A DNA stretch of 64,000 nt from Ectobius pallidus (Eukaryota; Arthropoda; Insecta; Blattodea; Ectobiidae): NCBI GenBank assembly GCA_964059195.1, contig CAXKWD010000008.1, positions 44,941,502-45,005,501 of the forward strand. Direction: 5' to 3'. Shown one piece after another: positions 22,026 through 32,701 of this stretch. Both the position numbers and the translations under genes were made by a program. Each line of letters begins with the position of its first letter. Positions within the stretch are counted from its first letter, which is position 1. The notes beneath the pieces were generated by a model. It was given only the letters and a program-made list of their open reading frames with translations, was not told where the DNA came from and did no database searches.

Positions 22026-22587
22026 AGCCGGCGCGGTGGCTCATGCTGTAGCGCGTGAGCCTGGCATGCTAGCGGTCCTCAGTTCAAATATCGGGGCCGG
22101 CTGGTGTGTAATTCGTGGTGGACGAAACCGTGCCTTGGGGGTTTTCTCGAGGTTCTCCCGTTCCCCCCTTCATTCCACCAGCACTCTCCACTTCATCTCA
22201 CCTTTCCCCCTTTTGATCCTCATCCTCATCCCGTTTCCACTTCTGGTATCGGGTCTGCTTCGGCAGTCAGAACCCTTTGGGGGCCTCTCTCGTTCTCCCC
22301 GCTGCTTTTGGTCCAGAGGCTGTTGGTGATGTGTGTCGCGAACCTGTCGGGGCTCCCGGTTGGAGGTAACGCAGGGGGTGGCGCACACGTGGCATGGTAC
22401 TAGGCTTGTTGGATGTAGGAGCGTTCCGTGGGGGCCCACGGGGAGCTCTGTGGGTCCGGGGCGGCCTATGGGCACGCAACTCATCCCATCCCGGAGGTAG
22501 ATACAATAAGTCGGTAGCGGCTGCGGTGCTTAGGGGCGTTCCCACCCCGCCTCCCCGCCTTAAAGGGCACAAAATAGAATAGAATAG
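22026..22587 (+). mobile_element. tRNA-headed SINE with 11-bp target duplication
   Basis: GC-rich 562-bp retroposon. The head GCCGGCGCGGTGGCTCATGC and a downstream AGTTCAAAT resemble Pol III A and B boxes. A long body follows (CGTGCCTTGGGGGTTTTCTC onward), with an AATAG repeat tail at about 22573-22587. It is flanked by AACATTCGTTT at 22015-22025 and 22588-22598, a perfect 11-bp duplication typical of LINE-mediated insertion. Open frames within it on both strands are products of its GC content. Confidence 0.82.
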
Positions 22588-22598
22588 AACATTCGTTT

Positions 22599-23116
22599 GG
22601 GGTAACCAAATACCCCGCGTATCCTTTCACGAGTGTCAACTTGAAATATTCTTTGCAGGGTTTATTAGTTATTGCAAGAAAATTGGACAAGATTTAACAT
22701 TATGGGGATAGTTTCGTTGATGCCGGAATATATTTTTTCAGATTAAAAAAGTGACATTTAGATTGCTGTGTTCTTCATAAACCATAGAATACATAATATG
22801 ACTTTGAATGAATGTATGTAGTATGGTAGTGGAATGAGGTTACTTTGATCTTGGAGGGTAACTTCGATCACTTAGCAATATTTTTTTATATTTGCAGCCA
22901 TTTCATGGTAGTACCATCAGATAAGTCTATGATTACACACTGTAGAAAATCACAAGTGCGTGTTACTTCATTCATTGACAAATATCATTTTTAGCCAATG
23001 GGGGTGTTTATATGTATTTGAATCGTAATTTCCTTATATTTATTTATATGGGGATATAAGTAAAAATAATATTGCTAATACATTATATTCAAATACATTA
23101 CTTCTTTTACCTGGCT
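22599..23116. other. No gene or element recognised
   Basis: AT-rich sequence between the SINE and the gag-only LTR element. Confidence 0.4.
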
Positions 23117-23122
23117 TAGTTG

Positions 23123-24443
23123 TGTGACAGTCCTTTATGATAGCCCGAGTATAGCATACACAACCCGCAACACAGATCTCCCATACTACACAGAAAACAG
23201 CTAACTTCAAACATCAATAATTCATTACAGAAAATCACTACAATAAAACGAATTACACCATATAAAAGAGCATAACTTTATCGACAACTTGAGATACAAC
23301 ACTACAGGTTTGATTAACCCGTTATATCATTTTAAGCAGACACTATAAATAACTCCTATATTTTTCATCACATAGAATGCAGACTTAGATCATTCGACGC
23401 AGATAAAATCAGCCTATCCAATAAAAACAATACCAGCAATGATAACCTTCAGTGATCCTAGTTATCAACAGAAACATATTTTGTGGGCGGTACACATCCG
23501 GCCTGACCGTCTCACTGTCGCCGTCATTACTTTGACAGCTGGAATTAATGTCCTAGCCAGTTTCAACGTTTCCTAACCGACTAATTTTCAAACCATCTAG
23601 CAGAAAGATTCATTCTGAACCAATTAGGAAATAGTAGAAAGAATACTTGACCAATGACAGAATAGCAAGAGACAAAACTCAGAAGTGATATTACCGCTAA
23701 CACAGAGGAACCCGGGACCACTTGACGGACATACAACGACGAGACGACACCACTGGACAACGTAAAATATATATCTTGTATTACAATGTAATTATTATCC
23801 GCGCTTAATAAATAGATAGAAGTTAGATAAATTCACATCGCTGCGCGGACATCGAGAAAAATAAAGTTAATTAATAAGTGCAATCATAGATTAAACTAGT
23901 AACGCTTTAATCTGATCCGGAGCGGAGCTTTTAATTGTCGCCCGAGAATTTTGCAAGTGTAATAAGTATTTCAGTCCGCGCTATACAAAATAGATTTCTT
24001 CGACGTGTCATATAAAATAATTCCTACGAAGTGAAAGCGCGTAGAACTTAAGAACATTAAATAATTAATAGACGTAAAATAACAAAGTGCAATTTATATT
24101 TTATATCGACGAAATATAACATACTGTAAAAAGGACTTACAACATCTGGATTCTTAACTACCTTAACTCTGCAACTCTACGAATAAGTATTTTGGACAAT
24201 ATATTACTTTTTGGAACCACTTATATATATTTTTATTACTTCAAGATTCCTGTAATTGAACCCCCTTTTTGTTTCTGACCCTTGAACTTTCTCTAGCCAC
24301 GACCCTAGATAAGATCGACTGCAATAATCTACTGACTGAGCAAACTAGCTGGCACCCCTATAAAAATTCTACATCACGTTACGTCCACCAACGAGCTCTC
24401 ATAAATGGCACCCAACATTTTTAGGGCCACTAAAGAGCTCTCA
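23123..24443 (+). repeat. 5' LTR of the gag-only element
   Basis: 1,321-bp LTR. Near its 3' end the phrase GAGCTCTCATAAATGGC occurs at 24393 and again at 24435 across the LTR/internal border. The LTR terminus thus carries an internal copy of the LTR-end plus primer-binding-site junction, offset by 42 bp. Confidence 0.9.
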
Positions 24444-24883
24444 TAAATGGCGCACTCAACATTCAGGGCTTGAATTGAAAGTATCGAGGGACAGAAACCG
24501 AAAATAACCATCAATTTTTCCAATTTTTTTTTTCAACGAATTAACCACTAAATTTTTGGAACACAACTCACCATACATCAGTGCTCCAAGTTTAACTTCA
24601 GTGTTGAAAATTTACATAACTTCAGTGTTAGTTAAATTTGTGGGCAGGCAATGGATTAATTATCACACTTCCCCCGGACACCGAGAGACGAGGACATCAT
24701 CACCACCATCAATGTTGGATCCTAATGGGTATCGTTGAACAACCTTTAAGTGTCGAACTTTGAATCTTTCTCCTTGCAGTAAAGTAATTTTTAATTAAAT
24801 TTTTTTATATTTAATTTTCAAGTTTAATTTAATTTTTATTGCCATTGATTTTTATTTAAACTCTTAATAGTAAATTTTGTTGT

Positions 24884-27172
24884 ATGAAATTAAGAAATTC
24901 TAAAAAGTATAAGACGATGGAGAAAAATTCGGAGACTCATATAATATGTTCAAGCGAGCATGCAACTCCGCCTGTTACGAAAGTGAATGAACCTGCGACT
25001 TCTCAAACCCCCGTAGAGAGTAGTACAGTGCCAGAAGCTGACCTTGCTCACAATATGCAACCTTCTTGTGTAGATACACAAAACCCAGAAACTGTTAACC
25101 TTGTAAACCCGAGTGTAACAATGAACCCTACTCCAGCTGTTGGAAACAACACAGACACACCCCCTCATACTGACTTCTTTCAGCAAATGCAAAATATGAT
25201 GACACAGATCACTTCAGAACTATCAACACAAATAACTCAACTGGCCACACAAAACCAGCAACTAAAAGATGAGATTAACACCACAATGAATACCCAAATT
25301 AATAATATTCATGCTAACTTAAACGCACAAAACCAGCAACTAAAAGATGAGATTAACACCACAATGAATACCCAAATTAATAATATTAATGCTAACTTAA
25401 ACGCACAAAACCAGCAACTAAAAGATGAGATTAACACCACAATGAATACCCAAATTAATAATATTAATGCTAACTTAAACGCACAAAACCAGCAACTAAA
25501 AGATGAGATTAACACTACAATGAATACGCAAATCTCTACCATTAACACAACAATGAACACACAGATTGATAACATGAATAGACAAAATCAGCAATTAAGA
25601 GCTGATATCAACAGCCAGACTTCTCAAGTCAAGGATTTAATTCAAGAACATAGAACTCAGATCACTAGTGAACTACAAAACCTGGATACCCGTGTAACAA
25701 ATCAAATTGCTAACACAGAACAGGTGTTGACTAATCAAGTCGACTCAGTCCGAGCCCAAGTAGACACTATTCGAACCCAGGTGACAACAGTTGAAAGAGC
25801 CACAGTAAACAATACTACTAGGTTAGTTTCCTTACAATCTGAATTCGACATGTTGAGACAAAGAGTTCGAGATCAAGAAGGAATTGTTGAGCAATCAAGG
25901 GAAAATCTTATGGTACCCCATGTATGTAATACACCTTCTACCTCATCGGCCCCTGACCCCATACCATCTGAACCTGAGATTCCAGAACGACCAGCACCCC
26001 TTCCCAAACCGAACAATGGACTGCAACACCAAGCGGCAGGAAATAATCGCGAAAACCAGAACTACGCCAACTGCAATTTTTCTCTTAATAATTCAGATTT
26101 CCCCCTCCCCAATTTTGAAGACACATCAAAAACAAACCCTGTGAGATACATTAAAGATCTAAAAACCTACTTCACTCTAAGAAACGTCCCTGAGCATCTC
26201 AAAATGATTTTTGTTGCTCAATCATTAAAATCCACAGCTGCTCGGTGGTTGCAGGTCATTAACTATGACAATCAGTTGAATGTACAACAGTTCGAAGAAA
26301 TGTTTTTAGCGGAATTCTGGTCAGAATCTGAACAACAGCGTACTAGGTTGAAGGTTTTTCACGGGAAATACGATCGAAGTAACGGCCAGAGTTACCTCGA
26401 GTACTTTATCTCTCTATGCGAAAGTAGGCAACTACTTAAGCCTGAAATCAGTGAGGCCGATTTTTTGAAGGCCCTCTACTACCACTTTCCGACAGTAATT
26501 AAGAATAGCCTCATCGTTGCTTCTCCCCAAACTACCGCTGAGATGCTGAGACTATTAAAGTCGCTGCAAGACCCCCCTTTCCCAACTACCAGGCACAACC
26601 CTCCTCAAGTATCCGCGAATCAAACTCAACGGAAGAACATAAATTTGGTTCAAACACATGCTGACCATATCGCTTTTGGGAATGGAATGCGGTCAAACAT
26701 GAATCCAAATGATGTAAAACAAAACCAGGAAAATCAAAACACAGAATATAATAACAATGATTCTGCGAGCCCTGCACCACACTGGCCCCAGAATGAGTAC
26801 CAGCGCAACACTAGGGACAATTATTGGCGTGGAAGAGGCTACAGACCCCGCTCCTATAGTAACTACGCAGGCAGGTACAACAATACCCGCAATAATTATG
26901 GTTATCAAGGACAGAATAGACGAAGCTACGGTAGCTATGGACCCCCTTGGTATAACCGCAACCAGTACAACCGAGGATATTTCCGCCCTCATTATCGAGG
27001 CAGGTACAATAATAGATTTGGTAGAAATAACAATAATCAATATGGACACAACAATAACAATGACCATCAATATGTAAGAAGTAATTCTCCTAACGACAGC
27101 CCCGTAAACAATGACGTTAACAGAAGTGAACCAAGGACACCATCCCCTAGTGCCTTGATTTTGAACGATTAA
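24884..27172 (+). CDS. Intact Gag protein with coiled-coil repeats and no zinc knuckle
   Basis: 762 residues from the ATG at 24884 to the stop at 27170-27172, with no interruption. Residues 1-105 are polar and of low complexity. Residues about 105-320 are a heptad-like coiled coil rich in Gln, Asn and Thr. They include four copies of a 26-residue unit (QQLKDEINTTMNTQINNI). Residues about 405-565 are the retrotransposon Gag core: FPLPNFEDTSKTNPVRYIKD, then FVAQSLKSTAARWL, FLAEFWSE and LLKSLQDPPFP. Residues about 640-735 are rich in Arg, Tyr, Asn and Gly (YWRGRGYRPRSY, YNNRFGRNNNN). No CCHC box is present, so RNA binding would depend on this basic tail. Gag would package element RNA into particles, with pol supplied in trans. 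The two N-terminal Met codons (24884 and 24917) are both possible starts. Confidence 0.88.
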   Translation: MKLRNSKKYKTMEKNSETHIICSSEHATPPVTKVNEPATSQTPVESSTVPEADLAHNMQPSCVDTQNPETVNLVNPSVTMNPTPAVGNNTDTPPHTDFFQQMQNMMTQITSELSTQITQLATQNQQLKDEINTTMNTQINNIHANLNAQNQQLKDEINTTMNTQINNINANLNAQNQQLKDEINTTMNTQINNINANLNAQNQQLKDEINTTMNTQISTINTTMNTQIDNMNRQNQQLRADINSQTSQVKDLIQEHRTQITSELQNLDTRVTNQIANTEQVLTNQVDSVRAQVDTIRTQVTTVERATVNNTTRLVSLQSEFDMLRQRVRDQEGIVEQSRENLMVPHVCNTPSTSSAPDPIPSEPEIPERPAPLPKPNNGLQHQAAGNNRENQNYANCNFSLNNSDFPLPNFEDTSKTNPVRYIKDLKTYFTLRNVPEHLKMIFVAQSLKSTAARWLQVINYDNQLNVQQFEEMFLAEFWSESEQQRTRLKVFHGKYDRSNGQSYLEYFISLCESRQLLKPEISEADFLKALYYHFPTVIKNSLIVASPQTTAEMLRLLKSLQDPPFPTTRHNPPQVSANQTQRKNINLVQTHADHIAFGNGMRSNMNPNDVKQNQENQNTEYNNNDSASPAPHWPQNEYQRNTRDNYWRGRGYRPRSYSNYAGRYNNTRNNYGYQGQNRRSYGSYGPPWYNRNQYNRGYFRPHYRGRYNNRFGRNNNNQYGHNNNNDHQYVRSNSPNDSPVNNDVNRSEPRTPSPSALILND
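25256..25567 (+). repeat. 78-bp tandem repeats inside gag (four units)
   Basis: Units begin at 25256, 25334, 25412 and 25490 with CAGCAACTAAAAGATGAG. The first three are nearly identical; the fourth diverges after about 45 bp. The period is 78 bp (26 codons), so changes in unit number keep the frame and only lengthen the coiled coil. Confidence 0.92.
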
Positions 27173-29445
27173 TTTTTTAAATTCCTCTTCTACCTAATCT
27201 ATAATCAGGATTAAACATATTTTCCCAAAATGCAACTTCATATAAGAAACAATAAAACATAACAAAAAAAAAAGAAAAATACAAATTAATTCACCATCCC
27301 CCATTTGAAGTCTATAAACATATTTGATATAAGATCAAACATTTTACACTATATAGCTAAGAAATATCTTTAAATTTTTATGCATACCAAATTTTGTTAA
27401 TAGTGCCGACATATTCACTAACTGTAAATAATGTATAAAGAGTTTAAATAAACAAGAGTATGTCAACACTAATAACCCAACAAATATTTCGGAAAGATAA
27501 CGCCTACCAGCTGTTTCACATTTTGTAAATATTGACCCCTATACAGCATAAAAACTTGTTCAAGTACTTACAGCCAATACAGGAAATTCTAAACGAAACA
27601 AGGCACAATATAACTAAGGAAATTCCTTTGCAAGTTGTGACGCAGTGTAACATTAGCCCACTATTTAAAAACTCTCCCCCTATACTCAACACATGCCATA
27701 AATCTGACCTAGACGTCTGTAAAGCCATTCTCTCTAGACTGCAACAAAGATGGTCAAAGCGAAATACGGAACTGACACATTTCAATTGCACTATCCTAAC
27801 AACCCCAACAAAATCCTGGGAAAATATAGAAAACAATTACTGAAACCATATCATGTTATGGCCCATAATCCTTAATCTTGCATATAGATTGATAGCAGGA
27901 GGTATAGTGAAGGACAAAACAAGGAATAATGAACTTGGACAACGAAAAGATTTTTTCGAACTGACATGCAAAATAATTAGCGTGATTCTATCTTCTCAAA
28001 TTAGTGTTTTACCTAACGTCATTCGGCGAATGTATTATTTATGGTTGAGTTGAATATGCCACACCACTAATTGCTGAAAGACTATTAGGATATGAGGCTT
28101 ACGATATCAAATATAGTATGACCTCACAGCAATTATTTCACTATAAAATGTAAGTGTAATTGCCATTGAAGTGACTCTCTGTATATAGTTAATATTTAAG
28201 TAGGCATCTCCCCTCTGAATATTTTACTGAAGAGATAAAACATTCATTTGACCAAGAAGATCACACTATTATTTGATTTTATTATTAAGTAAAATGAATA
28301 TTATAATATAAGCTAAATTTTGACAATTTAATTCCATTTATTGAATAAGAATAGGATATAATATTACTCCAAATTTTATTTTTCAAAAGAAAACAATTAT
28401 TTTACATGAAAATAAGTATGTACAACTGATATAACCCAACCTCTCCTTATAACTGATCAAGTAGAATTGTTTACGAATTACGTGGACATAAGTTGAAGTA
28501 AAAATGAAGGTAAAAATGATGAAGTTATTCCGTACAAAGGTACGATGAAAATATGAGCCATAAGTCGACGAAATAATGAAGGATAAAATAATGATGAAAG
28601 ATAGTAAATGAGGAGAAAGAAAATGAATGAATTAACGACGTAGGAAAATAAAAAGTACTTAAATCGATAAATATACTAAAAGGTATGAAGAGGTATGAGT
28701 AAAACAATTTACAGGTTAGTAAGGAGTTCGGTATGGAATATGTAACGTTTGAACATAAATATTTGAGTTATTTAAGATACTATAGGGAAGAACAACATGC
28801 CCCATCATTTCGCAATAACAGCTTTTTGATATTAGAAGAAACAAGAAATAGGAAGATTTGAAGAATAAGGTTTACAACGACGAATTTCAATTTTATGTTA
28901 TAATAATTTTCATTAATAACCTATAATTATTTGATTTTTGTTTCAAGTGTATAAAATGGACATTGGACACAATACTGAAAGGTAACTACGACCAATTGAG
29001 AAGAATGATTTCAAGGTAAAACAGTGTTATAAAATTTATTTGTATTTTAGTGTTTATGTATTTTTCTATGTTTGTATTTGTAACCACTGCAGACCTAATT
29101 AGGAACCAGGTGATGTAAGGACGATGATTATTTATTTATGCACTAAGAAAAGATAAGATAATGATGAACAATTAAGAAAGAATATAATGAAAGTAGGATA
29201 AGCGAAAAAAAAAAATGATTGAAAGCATATGATATATAAAGAAAGTTAATTCGTACGAAAGTGAAAATCGACATATGATATGTAAAAAAAAAAAAAAAAA
29301 AAAAAAAAAACTGACGTAGGACGAGAAGTACTAATAGATAGAAGATTTGGGAATGGAAAGAACGATTGATTATGAAATAACGCACATATGGCAATATACT
29401 ATTGCAATATTTAACCTTATTTCATAATCGATCGCCCGGTCAATT
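27173..29445 (+). other. Non-coding 3' internal region of the gag-only element
   Basis: About 2.3 kb, AT-rich. Two small open frames (27532-27843, 103 codons; 27853-28053) show no recognisable motif; the first has a polar, Cys-containing sequence (CNISPLFKNS, LDVCKAIL). An uninterrupted A tract of nearly 30 lies at about 29283-29310. An inverted repeat (ATTATGAAATAA / TTATTTCATAAT, about 29368-29427) lies just before the 3' LTR. No pol remnant was found. Confidence 0.6.
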
Positions 29446-30765
29446 TGTGACAGTCCTTTATGATAGCCCGAGTATAGCATACACAACCCGCAACACAGAT
29501 CTCCCATACTACACAGAAAACAGCTAACTTCAAACATCAATAATTCATTACAGAAAATCACTACAATAAAACGAATTACACCATATAAAAGAGCATAACT
29601 TTATCGACAACTTGAGATACAACACTACAGGTTTGATTAACCCGTTATATCATTTTAAGCAGACACTATAAATAACTCCTATATTTTTCATCACATAGAA
29701 TGCAGACTTAGATCATTCGACGCAGATAAAATCAGCCTATCCAATAAAAACAATACCAGCAATGATAACCTTAGTGATCCTAGTTATCAACAGAAACATA
29801 TTTTGTGGGCGGTACACATCCGGCCTGACCGTCTCACTGTCGCCGTCATTACTTTGACAGCTGGAATTAATGTCCTAGCCAGTTTCAACGTTTCCTAACC
29901 GACTAATTTTCAAACCATCTAGCAGAAAGATTCATTCTGAACCAATTAGGAAATAGTAGAAAGAATACTTGACCAATGACAGAATAGCAAGAGACAAAAC
30001 TCAGAAGTGATATTACCGCTAACACAGAGGAACCCGGGACCACTTGACGGACATACAACGACGAGACGACACCACTGGACAACGTAAAATATATATCTTG
30101 TATTACAATGTAATTATTATCCGCGCTTAATAAATAGATAGAAGTTAGATAAATTCACATCGCTGCGCGGACATCGAGAAAAATAAAGTTAATTAATAAG
30201 TGCAATCATAGATTAAACTAGTAACGCTTTAATCTGATCCGGAGCGGAGCTTTTAATTGTCGCCCGAGAATTTTGCAAGTGTAATAAGTATTTCAGTCCG
30301 CGCTATACAAAATAGATTTCTTCGACGTGTCATATAAAATAATTCCTACGAAGTGAAAGCGCGTAGAACTTAAGAACATTAAATAATTAATAGACGTAAA
30401 ATAACAAAGTGCAATTTATATTTTATATCGACGAAATATAACATACTGTAAAAAGGACTTACAACATCTGGATTCTTAACTACCTTAACTCTGCAACTCT
30501 ACGAATAAGTATTTTGGACAATATATTACTTTTTGGAACGACTTATATATATTTTCATTACTTCAAGATTCCTGTAATTGAACCCCCTTTTTGTTTCTGA
30601 CCCTTGAACTTTCTCTAGCCACGACCCTAGATAAGATCGACTGCAATAATCTACTGACTGAGCAAACTAGCTGGCACCCTTATAAAAATTCTACATCACG
30701 TTACGTCCACCAACGAGCTCTCATAAATGGCACCCAACATTTTTAGGGCCACTAAAGAGCTCTCA
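29446..30765 (+). repeat. 3' LTR of the gag-only element
   Basis: 1,320-bp LTR, differing from the 5' LTR by one missing base (ACCTTAGTG versus ACCTTCAGTG) and about three substitutions near its 3' end. It ends AAAGAGCTCTCA and is followed by the TAGTTG duplication. Confidence 0.9.
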
Positions 30766-30771
30766 TAGTTG

Positions 30772-31739
30772 CCACCATTTCTTTATACATAAACCTAGGA
30801 ACGATAACATTTGCTTGTGATATGAAGCACCGAGCAACATATGACTGAAAAATTAAGTATCCCAACATAATACTTTAGCAAGGGGTATATTTAGGTGCTT
30901 TAATGCAAATGAAGATAGTTTTCACTGCAATTAGGCTATTCTCACATTTTTAGTATTCTGTGTCCAACAACCCAAAACTTGTGGTGGTGTATCATTGATC
31001 ACTTTTCGGGGGTAACATTGACCTTATAGATTACGAAACTACAATGAACTGTGTGATGCATTGAACAATATTTATACAAAAATTCATTGTTTGTCTAACA
31101 GACTCAAATTTCAAACTAGATACTACTACTAGATGCCACGCACACCGAAAAGAAAAGCTAGTTCCAAAAGATACCAACATTTTACAAAACAACGTTTGCA
31201 GGAAGTTTTTCTTGCATGAATCTGCAAGATTGATATAGTTTCCATGATTGTGACGAAATGCCATATTCTTTTAAGTTCAGATATAAAAGAAAGAAATTTT
31301 GGTCCATAAGAATGGAGTCATCCGTGTTGAGTGTCGTTTATTTTGTTGCAATTACTGAAAATCAGTTTGTTTTGAAAAGATGGTGCAAGGCGGATCACGC
31401 ACTGCATCAGATGCATGTTTGCGTGTTTCCTAATCTTCTGAATAGTTTGTAATTGTTAATAATTAGAGTGAATTACTGTGTGTGTTGCACACAGACACGA
31501 ACATTATCTATGTAACATTAAAATATGTTCTCATAATCTGTTGTTACCTTTAGCAAAACAGTTGCATTTTGTTTTGAATAGTGCAAAAAAAATTATGGTA
31601 TTAATAACTTCGCTTTATCCTCTCGAGAACTCAAAGAAACAGAAATAAAAGCAACTGAAAAAACTAAGGACAGTGTGCAGCCGTGGAAATTTGGGACTAC
31701 ACTTGATCCACGATGTGTACGGCGCAAATGTAAACAACG
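30772..31739. other. No gene recognised
   Basis: AT-rich sequence with scattered short open frames and no recognisable content. Confidence 0.4.
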
Positions 31740-32398
31740 TCTAATTTACACAGCACTTTGCATAAAAGTTCGCTTTTTAAAAATAGCTTTAAGTATAACG
31801 GGACAGTTTTATACAATAAATTGCCTTCTTGCATAAAAAACATACAATTAGCCAATAATTTTAAAAAGGAATTAAAGAAATTTCTGATAAATGGTAGTTT
31901 CTACTCAGTGGAGGAATATCTTATGCATGGGAATAGGTAGTGGAAATTCAGTGAATAAAATATAAAGCAGTGTTAATTGTAGGTTGTTATAGTATTAGTT
32001 GATAATAGTAACTATGGCACTAGGGTTTTATTTAGGATACTAGTTTAGGATCTATTTAAATATTATATGTTGGTGTGTGGATGTGAATGAATCAGATCGA
32101 ACCAAGACAATTAGGATATTTTAATGTTAGTGAGAGAAGCTTGTAGATGGGATGTGGATGTGGATGAAGAATATTTTATTTATAGCATGTCATAGTATTC
32201 AGTCCATGTTCCTTTTCTTTTATTTTCATTACTTTTATTTACTTATTTAATTAATATAAGCATAAGTGTGAATATGAGAATAAATGCAATTGTAAGCAAT
32301 ATTTAGCATGTAAGATTTGACGTGTCCAACATCATTTGTACCCTGTACATGTTTATATGATATAATGGATGAATAAATTTATTATTATTATTATTATT
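31740..32398 (+). pseudogene. Jockey/CR1-like LINE 3' end, 5'-truncated
   Basis: Last 60 or so codons of a LINE ORF2: YNKLPSCIKNIQLANNFKKE then LKKFLINGSFYSVEEYL, stop at 31938-31940. This is followed by a 3' UTR and an (ATT)n tail at about 32376-32398. The C-terminus resembles that of the LINE at 13165-14757 (FYSVDDF), so it is a relative of the same clade. Confidence 0.75.
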
Positions 32399-32701
32399 AA
32401 ACAACTGACTTAATTTGAACGACTGTGTCCTGTCATTTCATTGGTTAATCGCACCAGCGCATTCTTCACTATAGTGCGACAAGCTCAGCCAGATACTTAC
32501 ATTCCGTAACCACCGTGAAATTATTTGTAGCTTATGTGAGAACATAGGTTCTGTTACTTTCGTAGTTTCATCATACGCCTATATGTTTTACAACTTATCT
32601 TTAGCAAACAACATTTAATTTGTTTTTATCGTTGCCTTGGGAACTGATGAAATACAAGTGACGGGAGATACTGAATACAAGAGTTATTTTATAACATCAC
32701 T
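32399..32701. other. No gene recognised
   Basis: Short AT-rich spacer between the LINE tail and the second CCCGGCGTCGC-headed repeat. Confidence 0.4.

Larger units (their letters stand above)
23123..30765 (+). mobile_element. Young gag-only (pol-less) LTR retrotransposon
   Basis: Direct repeats 23123-24443 (1,321 bp) and 29446-30765 (1,320 bp) begin TGTGACAG and end AGCTCTCA. They are flanked by TAGTTG on both sides (23117-23122, 30766-30771). I noted about four differences between the LTRs, so the insertion is recent. The internal part starts TAAATGGCGCACTCAAC, a plausible primer-binding site three to four bases after the LTR. It encodes one large intact ORF (Gag) and then about 2.3 kb of AT-rich, essentially non-coding sequence. 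No protease, RT, RNase H or integrase motif is seen on either strand. No clear polypurine tract precedes the 3' LTR. The structure matches terminal-repeat retrotransposons with a GAG domain (TR-GAG), which need pol from a partner. Confidence 0.85.

Noticed and set aside
22036..22690. Several long open frames on both strands
   Set aside because: They lie in the GC-rich SINE, where stop codons are scarce; no motif, and the retroposon explains the sequence.
27532..28053. env gene in the gag-only LTR element
   Set aside because: No signal peptide, transmembrane segment or fusion-type motif; the frames are short and separated by stops.
29283..29310. Poly(A) tail marking a processed pseudogene or LINE
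   Set aside because: It lies inside the LTR element with no LINE sequence or target duplication next to it.
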